A DNA stretch of 64,000 nucleotides from Lineus longissimus (taxonomy: Eukaryota > Nemertea > Pilidiophora > Heteronemertea > Lineidae), in the NCBI RefSeq assembly GCF_910592395.1, contig NC_088321.1, positions 8,678,001 to 8,742,000 of the forward strand, written 5' to 3'. The translations under genes were made by a program, and so were the position numbers. The notes below the pieces were generated by a model, which saw only the letters and a program-made list of their open reading frames with translations, was not told where the DNA came from and did not search any database. Below, one piece after another: positions 12,301 to 24,300 of the stretch; within the stretch, counting starts at the first letter, position 1; each line of letters starts with the position of its first letter.

Positions 12301-15300
12301 GCATGCAAATATTCGGCCTGCTCGTTGCTGATTGGATAATAGGATATTAGTAGCCCCGGGTCATGCACGACGTCACACGATATTATTAAATCATTAGCGG
12401 ACTGATATCCGAGTTCTTCAGAAGTGATAAAGGGCTGTTTGTTTATTTGAGGAAGATGCGTTTTAAAGTGTTCAAACATGTAATAAGTTATTTGAAGACG
12501 GTTTGTGTGTTTTTATTGACATTCGGTGCATTTAACGCAGCAGTTTAAGTTACGTTGATGTAAAGTAGTGCCGAGTAGAAGTTTTGGCAACGGGCCAAAT
12601 TAACTGCGCAGAATCGCTAGAATAAGAAATTGGAGAGGTGAGAAGAATTTATGTTCTTGTATTCATCTTGATTTATTTACGGCTTTTGCCTGTGGCAAGT
12701 GTCATTTCTTGAATCATATTGTAGAACAAATCTCTTAGATTACTTTCATGGCGAGACGCTGGCGTTTTCAGCTTTCTTTTCGTTTAATATGCCGAGTCAA
12801 ACGATGGCTGTAGGCCTACCCATGATCGATTGGGCATGTTTCTTGTAGGCCTATTGTCATGTTTGCCTCACCGGTATACGGTACGGTACGGCCGTGAGCA
12901 GGGTGTTGAAAAGGGTCAGGGTATTTTTCAATTTATATACAGTGAGCCATTCATTACAAACAGAAAAAAAAGACACAGTTCCACAGAATCAAGAATGTAC
13001 CGATATTAAATGCGACTCCTCTTGTTCAGTTCTGTTCTTGTCTTTTCAGTTTTCAATCACCTCATCATACTCATGACCTGGTAGTCAAAATCATAGTGGA
13101 AAAAAGGTGAGACGTTTGTGGCACTGTAGGCTTAGGCCTGGGGGAGGGGGGGGGGGTTACTCTTGAATCATAACATGTGTAGTACATCAGCGTACGAAAA
13201 AATGTGAGTAAGGGATTGATTTTTTCGTTGCATCAGCCGGTCCCGCGTGGGGCACAATAACTTAAGCCCCCTATTTTGCCATGAACCCCGCAAACAACCC
13301 ACGAGAATCAATAAGATAAGAATACACCAACTCCCTGCCGAGAGCCTCTCTTTGTAACTACATGTAGTGTCCCCAAATATTACCTCAGGGATCAAGTCCC
13401 ATCCTCAAAGACGTTCTGCCCTACCCCCCCCCCCCCCCCCCCATTAGACGTTTCCCGCCACTGTCTGCCACTCTGGCAACAAGAAGCCTAGGAGGAGAAT
13501 GGAATCGACCTATGAGTCAAGTCAAAAAATCGGTCAAGTTTCAATTTGATTCTCGAGTTAGCCACCAGGTGGCCAAAACCAAAAACACATAAAGTGTCAG
13601 AACTCGCTTAATATTTGTCTCATCTTTACCAGAGTTTTAGGGTGTACTAACCTAACAAAGGTGCACGATATATCGCCAGAGTTTTTAGTTTGAGTCATTT
13701 TTCTGGATCATAGGGGGGTGCTTTCTGAAAATCATGAAAATTCCCTTCAGCTCTGTAACTTCTGAACGACATTTTTGGCTTTAAATTTAGTGTCTTGATA
13801 GAGGGTGGCCCAAAAGTGTGTCGTGTCAAAATATAATATTGGTCAAGTTTGATTCTCGAGTTGGCCACTAGGGGGCCTAAACCAAAAACACATAAAGTGT
13901 TAGAACTGACTTAATATTCATCCAATTTTTTCCGAATTCCATCACTCGAGTTTTAAATTTCACCTGGAGCGCTTTGTAAAAATCATGAAAATTGCCTTCT
14001 GGTCTATGATTTCAAGAACAAGAGATTCTGGTATTGGTAACACATTTTTGATAGTGAGTGTCAGTGAGTACCCATGCCCATGGCGACAGGGACATTTACG
14101 CTATGCTTGTTTTTCTTTCTTATTATTTCAGATTCAATGTCAATCGTAACTGTGACCAAAATTCCACAAAGTATTTCCACTAACTGAAGTGAATCGTCCA
14201 TCAATGTGAAAAGGACTTTTCACACTATATTGAGCAACTGGGAGTGGGATTGAAACTCCAACAAAACGAAAAAGTCCATTGGACTTAAAACAGTCCTCAG
14301 GACTTAAAACAGTCCTCAGGACTTAAAACAGTCCTCAGGACTTAAAACAGTCCTCAGGACTTAAAATCCTTACTTGTGGAGTCTTCAGACTCTATCAACA
14401 ATAGTCTACTGGACTTTAAACGCTATATCTTTGCCAGTTGAGTCTTTTGACTTGAGCAAGAATATCAAAGACAAACAAAACAAAATAAAAACAAATAATT
14501 CCTTTAAATTTCACTTATTTCTGTCTATACATTGCTAAAAATGGGAATATCACTGCAGCAATATAGGATGTCCATTGGATTACACTGCCTTAGAATACTA
14601 GGCAAAGAATTACAGAAAGGCAAAGTGTCATTCAACATGATATTATTTTCCAATATTTATAAAAATCTATACGATATGGTATTTTACCAGATTCGACTGA
14701 AAAAAACTTCTACCTGTGTAAAATTTATGACTGTTCTGACTTGGCATATTTATAATCAAGTCTATTCCAAATTGCTATTACAGCTGTCTAATGATGTTGA
14801 GACCAATCCCGGGCCAAATGAGTGTCAATTATTACTTCAGGGTCAATATCATCAAGGGTCCTCCATATTTCCAGATTTTTCTCGTGGAAGACAGTGTATA
14901 CCAAATGCCATGACAGCTATTCTGTATCAACATATTAAATCAGTAAATCAGTGGATAATGGATGATATCCATAATATTTTATACATTGGTGATGAATTGT
15001 ACCGTCATGTTCGAATGACCAATCCACATGATCTGCTGCGTCCAGATGATCTGCCTAAAGTTATCTTATTAAAACAAAAATATACATCTATCAAATATAG
15101 TACTTCATTTATAGGCAGTATGAATGGAAATGACAATGGTGTGGAATACAGCTTGGAGACAGCTCTCAACCTGGCCTTGGAGTCTGGTGACAATAATGCC
15201 TCTTGTATTATTTGTATAAAAGATTCCAGTATAGCCATAATAAAAAGTTCTCATGATGACTTCTACTTGTTTGATTCTCATGCAAGAAACACTTCAGGTC

Positions 15301-18300
15301 TATTAGATTCAAATGGAAAATGTGTTTTGCTACTGTTCCGTTCATTTAATTCATTATGTGCACAACTCAGAAAGATATCATCTTCTGTTACCAATGATGT
15401 GCATGCACCATTTGAACTTACTCCCATCAAACGAATAGAATATTGTCAAAAACCTCGTATAAAAGCTTCCGTTTCACAGCCTATATTTAACATTCCAGAT
15501 GTTTCGTCATGCCCATTAATTTCATCCTTTCAGAATACAATTGCAAATGGTAAACCACCTGTACTAAAAGATACTTCAGCATCTATTAGAATGAAATCAA
15601 TCATAAACAAGCATGAAAATGACAAATTGAGCTTGTTCAAAGATTCCCCAAGCAGTAGTCTAATATTTAAAAGAACGTCTTTTGAGATGTTCACATTCCA
15701 TGCCATTGATCTGATATGGCAATGGCAAAAACAGTATCTTTTTACATCAAGGCCTCCATTAATACAAACATGGTATTGTGAAGAAACTCATACTCATCTT
15801 CAACAATGCAGACCAAGAACTGTCCAACCAATAGAACCAGATGGTAACTGCTTTTTCCGTTGTGTATCATATGCAGTTTTTGGATCTGAGCAACATCATC
15901 TTTTGATCAGAGAAAAAGTAGTTCATCACATCAAACTCCAAAATCATCTTTTTACTGCTCTTTTGCCTTTGTCATGTTCAACAATTGATCATTATATTCA
16001 AAACACCCTGATGGAATTATCAGGCACATGGGCAACTAGTCTAGAAATTACTGGAACAGCACATTTTCTAAAAACAGATATCTATACTTATAAACAAAAT
16101 GATTATGATGCTGAATGGAAATGGCATCGATATACTCCCACAATTGTTGATTCTAGTGTGATAGTTGGACAAAAATCGCTATATATTAGAAATAAACAGA
16201 ATCATTATGAATTCGTCACATCAGTTGAATCTATCCATACATACTCTGTTGCAGCAGAAGAAATATTACCGAATAGTGCGGTGCTTACTTGCCCTCATAT
16301 GACCCCTACAACTTCAGCAAAAATTATTGAGGGAAAAACTATTTCTAATAATTATAACAATAATACTACCACTACCAGAAATATTATAAAAACCACAGCA
16401 ATTACAAATAACATAGACAATTATTTTCATGACCAAGCAAAGAAACTGCAGACTTATAAAGACAATAATTATATACCAGAAGTCACAATATTGCCAGCTA
16501 TGAAGTCACAAGTGATAACAAAGGCTGATTGTCAGCAAAGCAACAAAATACAATCTCGAGGTATGAAGAGGAAAATCAGTGATGATGATAGATGTTGTAA
16601 ACAAAAGTGTACGTGTACTCTTAATAAAAATGTACCTAATCAAAGCAATCAAAATAGTAAAAAGGATTTGCAAAAATATGGGCCAAATTTAGATGTCTGT
16701 ATCGACAAGTTCCACAAATCTCTCTTGACTGGACCAATATATGTTTGCACTTGCTGTCATCAGACATGGTTTTCTCATTCAGTAATCAAAATCACTGCAA
16801 CATTCAAATCAGTTGATGATGATTATAAAGCTAAATGCTTCACTCGCAAATTATCAGTTGATTCATGTGAATGGTTGTGCAATACTTGTCATAACGCCTT
16901 GAAACAGAAGAAGATACCAAAATTAGCTTTCATAAATGGTTTCCAATTTCCAAGAAAACCTCCAGAGCTACAGTTGCATCCTCTAGAAGAACGTCTAATT
17001 TCACTTCGAATTCCTTTCATGACAATTTATCAGTTACCCAGAGGTAATCAACTACAGCTACAAGGTGCAGTAGTGAATGTTCCTGTAGACATAGCGCCAG
17101 TTATCAGATCCTTACCTCGAACTTTAGACATGGCTGAGACAATTCCAATATCGTTAAAAAAAAGATTAGTGTACAAGAAAAATCAATATAAAGAGAATGT
17201 TCGGCCAATGGCAGTCATAGCTGCTTTGCATTATCTTCTGACCAAAGAACTATACAAAGATGCTGATGTTACCATTGATGACCTTTGGATGCAAGCAATA
17301 AATAAGAATTCTTCAGACACTGACAAAATGGACACAAATAATATTTCCCATATAAATGATGATAATGATGTTGATTCTGATATATCAGACACATTTAGTG
17401 AATTTGATCCAGATGAAACAGCCTCTGGAAACCTTGACACAATGCTAGATGACCAAAACATTGAACGTGTTCGTCCTTTAACATTTGCTCCAGGTGAAGA
17501 TCGAAGTCCTCTCAGTCTCTTTCAAGATGAAGATGCTGAATATTTATCCTTTCCCACAATATTTTGTGGTGAAAGGATGCCACATGATCGAGAAAAGAAC
17601 TCAAATAATCCCAAACTGCACTACAGTGATGTTTGTAAGTGGCAACTGCGGGCTGAAGATCGTCGTGTTAGTCAGAATGTCCCTAATCTATTTTTCAAAG
17701 CAAAGAAGTTACAAATCAAGCAAGTCTGTGATAAAGGTACATTAGCAATGAGACGTGTACAGAGGAAAGGAGAACGGTACAGCGCTCAGGAAATACTGCA
17801 ACCAGAAACACAACAACAGATAGCTAAACTTGACGAGGGTTATTATATCTTTCGCACTATAAGAAACTCCCCACCTTACCTTAGCCATTGTAAAAAAGAT
17901 ATTTTAGCTATGATTCGCCAACTTGGTATACCACAGTGGTTTATATCTCTCAGTGCAGCAGATACCAAATGGCATGACCTCATTATCATACTTGGCAAAT
18001 TAAATGACAAAAAAGATTATACAGAAGAATGTAAACAAAATAAACTAACTTGGGAAGATAAAACTAGACTAATAAGCCAAGATCCTGTAACATGCGCTCG
18101 CTATTTTAATGACAGAGTAGACAAATTCATTAAAAATGTGCTACGAGGCCCATTTCACCCACTAGGCATTATTGATGATTTTGTATATAGGGTTGAGTTC
18201 CAGCATAGAGGATCTGCTCACATACACATGATGACTTGGATAAGAAATGCTCCTAGATATGGCATTGATTCAGACACTGACATAGTAAAGTTTGTAGATC

Positions 18301-21300
18301 AACATGTCTCATGTTCAGTTAATGTCTCAGAAGAAATATTACAACTAATACTCATGCAAAAACATAAACATTCAAGATCTTGTCGAAAGAAGGGAAAAGC
18401 ATTGTGCCGATTTGGTTTTCCTATCCCACCTATGCCTAGAACAGTTTTGCTTGAACCATATGATGGAGATGACCCTGCAAAATATACTGATTTCTATAAA
18501 AGAATCAAAATAAGTCTGGATTCAAAAAAAGATGGCTGTGATCAGTCTTTTGAGGAATTCTTGGATGAGGTGAATTGTACATATGAAGATTATATCCTTG
18601 CAATTCGAACATCAATTAAAACTCCAAAAATTTTCTTAAAACGAAGTCTTCAGGAGATAAGAATAAATCCTTATATGAAAAATCTAATCACAGCATGGGG
18701 AGCAAATCATGACATCCAATTTATCCTAGATCCTTTCAGCTGTGCAGTCTACATAACTGAATATATCTCCAAGAGTCAACGAGGAATGAGTTCACTATTA
18801 CACAATGCTTGTAAAGAAGCGCGACAAGGAAATAGCACTCTCCGAACACAAGTTCGATCAATTGGAAATAAATTTCTGAATGCCACAGAAGTATCTGCTC
18901 AAGAAGCAGCTTACTTGGCCTTGCAATTACCACTAACTAAAAAAACCAGACAGGTTGTCTTTATTAATACCTCTCCTCCAGAAGATAGAACCCGCCTACT
19001 GAAATCTGAAACAGTACTTAAAGAACTAGGAGATTCAACAGATATCTATTCTTCCAATGATATTATTAGGTATTCAAAACGTCCAAAAGATCTAAATCGT
19101 TACTGTTTAGCTGACTACATAGCAACTCTAAATATCATATATCCTAAATCCATGAATAAAACTGATTTATATCCTTATGAAGATAATACTGAAGACAGCT
19201 TAGATTGTGAAATGGACAACAGTTCCATTAACCTTTCCACTCAAGAAGAAGATGCACTTGATTATGTTAACATTACTTTACCTAGTGGTATACAAATAAA
19301 ATCAAGAGATAAAGCAAAGGTTATACGTTATGTTCGTTACAGTGAAAAAAATGATCCTGAAAACTACTTTCGAGAACAACTCCTTCTTTTTTGGCCTTGG
19401 CGCGATGAAATAAATGATTTGATTGGGACCTATGCCACTTATTCAGCACATTTTGATAGTATCAAAACTCTAATATTGCCAAAACAATTGAAATATGACA
19501 ACCACTCCAATGCTGTAGATATAGCCATGCAGAGACCACAACAAGATGAAGCAGATAATGAAGCAGATATTGCTCCATCTACATCACAACAAGAATGTGA
19601 TGATCAATTTGAATGCTCTACGCCTAGTCACCAATTTGATTTCTTCGACCCAAAGCGAACAACACAACAACAACAATACGATATAAGCAATGACTTACAT
19701 ATGGGAACCACTGTAAATGATAAACTGCTACGAGGATGTATTCCAGATGAGGATTATTATGCTTTGTTGCGAATACTAAATAGTAAACAAAGAGATATCT
19801 TCATTCATATAAACCATTCGATACGAAACAAAACGAAACCATTGCGTCTATTCTTAACTGGAGGAGCAGGAGTTGGAAAATCAGTTCTTATTCGCACATT
19901 GTACCAATCACTGCAAAGATATCTTGTGACACAAACAGTTGGTGATCTTGACCACATCAGAGTACTCAAATGTGCACCAACTGGTACTGCTGCATTTAAC
20001 ATTGAAGGGCTTACTTTGCACAGTGCATTTAATATACCTGTCCACCAGCCATTTCAGCCATACAGTACTGAGCAATTGCAAACTGCTTATAACAAATATA
20101 AGCATTTATCTGTGGTTATGATTGATGAAATTTCCCTTGTAAGTAATATGATGTTAAAACAGATCAGTGATAGATTAAACCAACTGAAACAAATCCCTGA
20201 AAAAGATCAAAAACACATATTCTTTGGTAATCTCCATGTTATCCTTGTAGGTGACCTCTTCCAACTAAAACCATGTGCATATGGATGGATTTTTGAAATT
20301 CTCGGTGAAAATTATTGTCCCTTGGGAACTCATCTTTGGGAAGACTTCTTCATTTATGAATTAACTGAAATAATGCGCCAGAAAGATGATAGAATTTATG
20401 CCGAACTGTTAAACAGACTCCGACAAGGTAATCAAACTACTGAAGACATTAACATATTGAAGGAAAGAATAATTGCCAAATCTTCTCCTGATTATCCTTT
20501 ACAAGCTCCACACATGTTCAGATTAAATGAAGAAGTAAACAACTTCAACGAAGTTATATATGAATTGGCAATGACAGAAAAAATCACAGTACATTCAAAA
20601 ACAGGCATAATAGGCAATGTTCCTAACAATATGAAGGAAAAAGCTTACTGGCATCTTGCCAATTCTGAAAAATACACAAAAATGACTTTTACAGGTAACT
20701 TGATGACCAACCTTAAATTGGCAATTGGTCTTCAATATGACTGCACAGTGAATTTAGATGTGGAAGATGGCCTTACCAATGGAGCTTCATGTATCATAAA
20801 ACACATTGAGTTCAGAGACAATAAAGAAAAACCAGCTATAATTTGGGTGAAATTCAATGATGTTAAGATAGGTCGCAATTGGCGCTCCAAGCACAAACAT
20901 TTCTATAAACAACATATTAGCAGTGAATGGCTTCCAATATTTGCTGTTACCAGAGCTTTCTCTTGTTTTCGTAGCATGATGTCACGCCAACAATTTCCCC
21001 TTTGCCCTTCAGCAGCCAGGACAATACATAAAACCCAGGGATATACAGTACCAACAGCTGTCATCCACCTAGGCCTCCAAAAGTGTTCACATATTCATTA
21101 CACAGCTCTTAGTCGAGTTACTAAGCTTCAAAATTTATATATACTAGAATTAAATGAGAAAAAAATATCATTGGATAACAAAGTGGTTCTTGAAATGGCA
21201 AGATTACGAAATGAAAAACAGGTCCAACTCTGTTATACACCAGTCTCGCAATTGTCACCTGATAAGCATCGCATTCTATTCCAGAACATACGTTCACTGC

Positions 21301-24300
21301 ATCTGCACTACAAAGATATACAGCCTGATCTAAATTACACCTGTGCTGATATTGTAGCTCTAGCAGAATCTCGTCTCAGAACTTCTGACAGCAATGATGA
21401 CTACCTATTACCGAATTTCCATAATATCATCCGAAATGACCAAACTCAATCCACTCATGTACGCCCACCTCATGGTATAGCCCTATACTTGAAAAAAACA
21501 TACAGCATCCTATATACAAACCATGTATCTCACAATGAATTCGAATACTCCATTGTATCTGCACTATCTCCAATAAATGGATATATTCAAATAATTGTAT
21601 TCTATAAATCAAATAATTGCACAATACCGACCCTCAAAACAACAATGCAAAAAATGAAATTTTGCATTAACTATGACTTTCCATATGTCATAGTTGGTGA
21701 CTTTAATATAGATGCTTCACTTGCTACAAACTACGCCACAGTCTCAAAAATAGAATCCATTCTTTGTAGCCCACAACTTATTGTGCAACCAACAACCATC
21801 TACAACACACTTATTGACTGGGCATTTACTAACATGAGACCGAACATTGAAGTCATCACATCAGTAATATCTGACCACAATATATTATCACTGCAATGTT
21901 CCTAAATTGTCACAAGTAAAGAAGTGATTTCTGGTCAACTTGCCTCCACACAATATGCAAATGCTTGTCCTTTCAGTATTAACGGTTTTGGGTCCCAGTC
22001 TATCTCACTGATTGCCAATGTGTTTTGAATACACATAATGATTATGTTTTTGTTTATTCAGGGTGCAGACAATAGACTTGGTCTTCTTTTCATGAAATCA
22101 ATAGCATTTGCCATCAGTTGTAGAAAAAATTTACTCAATTTGCAATATTTTTCTTTTTTCAGTTATCAAATGAGACCATCGCTGATGTAAATATGGATTC
22201 AAAACTGGATTTATTTGGTAATAATGCTGACAAACCTGAAGAAAAATCCAAAAGAGGTAAGGCCAAGTTTGTTTTCCGTTGCTACTTCTTTAAAAAAGTT
22301 TTTTATAGATCCTCCAATTTCTTATTACAGGTCTCTTCAATAGCAGTACAGTACCCTAAATGAAATGCCTATTTACATAAAATCTCTAAACCCCAGACCA
22401 AAATTTAACACTCTACCAACTCTATACTTCTTTGTAGAGAACAAAGATTCTAGAAGCTGTATATGAGGCATTGCAAAACTGTTGCAGGATACTGCATCTC
22501 TAACTCGACTCCTGTCTTTCTGAGGTGCCTTAAAGTAAAAATCATTCTCTTACATTTGCCCAATACCTTTATAATCTTCTTAAAACGTAGTTATATTTCA
22601 TGTCTACTGAACACGCTTACTTATTATTTGATTCACAGTTGAAACAGATCTAACTTATTTGTCATGTTAGTGTAACATCTGACATATTTAAGTCATATGA
22701 GTATAACTCCTTCACAACTCGTGTTTCAGATGCACATATATCTCCAGCTCACACCTCAACGAAAGCAGTGGCAGTGGTTCCTGAAACAGGAAAAGTTGAT
22801 ACAAAAATCACAGGTAAATATGACACTCAGACAACAGCTTCTATTCCACATTAGTGCAAGATAAAATGTCCGGTGGAATAACAAAAAAAACCTTCTATAA
22901 CATCCAATATCCAAGTCTTCTTACTCGTTCTTCTGGAAGCCCACATCTAGCATCCAATATTTCCATTCTTTTGGCAAAGTCATGAAAGTGCCTTATTTCT
23001 AAACATGACTACTTTTCATGCAGAAATGATCATAAATTCTTATCAGTTATGAAAGAGATACCAATTGTAAAATCTGACCTATCTACTCCATAGCGTCAAC
23101 TGTCTTGTCATTTGCCTGTTAACCTATGAATATTTTCATTATTTCAGCAATCTCATCTCCTATTCTAAGAAAACAAAAGCAACTGTCCACCCCTTCTCCC
23201 AAAAAGCAGAAGACCCACATTGAAACAACAGGTATATTTTGCACCCATAAAATACATGTACCTTACAGTCCACTCACTTCAGTGGACTCTGAACAAACAA
23301 ATTTCAAACAAAAAATGGAGATGTATCATCAAAGTGCCTCATTTTTAAACATGACTACTTTTCCTTCATACAAGAGATGATCATGAATTTTATCAGTTAT
23401 GAAAGAGATACCAATTGTAAAATCTGACCTATCTACTCCATAGCATCAACTGTCTTGTCATTTGCCTGTTAACCTATGAGTATTTTCATGATTTCAGCAA
23501 TCGCATCTCCTATTCTAAGAAAACAAAACAAGAAGCAACTGCCCACCCCTTCTCCCAAAAAGCAGAAGACCCACGTTGAAACAACAGGTATATTTTGAAC
23601 CCATAAAATACCTTGGAGTGAACCCTAAACAACGAATTTCAAACAAAAAATGGAAATAACTGCAATTACCACACACAGTCACTCTTGGAGACCATTCTTT
23701 TATTCACTCTGCTGCATCGTTACAATATTTTCTACTCTCCTAATGACATTGTCAAATACCTCATCTATGCAACAAAGACATCAGAACACTGCAGCCATTA
23801 CCCATTTTCTCTCTTCATCTACTAAGGTGCTTGAAAAACATCTTACAAACTTATTATTAGTCGCTAATACTTGGTGACAGACGTTATGTGGGGTTGAATT
23901 CAGACTATCCAATCGAACAGGCTAAAAGCTGATGACACACCTTAGAAACATAAAATCATTTCACTCTGTATTACAATGTCAAAAGACTATTCTTTTATAT
24001 ATTTGTCCCTATTTTACAGCTCCTCCATCCATTTGTACTCCACCAAAACAGAAGATACTATTCAGCCCAGAAAAAATAAACAAAAAATCACGTAAGTGTT
24101 GTCTCTTGAAATGTCAATGACAGCAATAATTCAGTCAATATCAGCAGAGGGTTTTGAAGATGCCTGTAATAAGAAATTGGAGGATCTATAAAAACTTTTT
24201 TAAAGAAGTAGCAACTGAAAACAAACTGGGCCTTACCTCTTTTGGGTTTTTCTTCAGGTTTGTCAGCATTATCACCAAATAAATCCAGTTTTGAATTTTA

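Larger units (their letters stand above)
10382..13499. other. Intron before the Helentron: no gene
   Basis: Apart from the HINE-like hairpin (11403) and the old duplication (12065-12900), I see only unique AT-rich sequence, a G run near 13146 and the C run at 13424. Confidence 0.5.

Noticed and set aside
14532-14540. TTG at 14532 as the start of the Helentron ORF
   Set aside because: In a eukaryote the in-frame ATG at 14541, three codons later, is far more likely; an upstream spliced leader remains possible.
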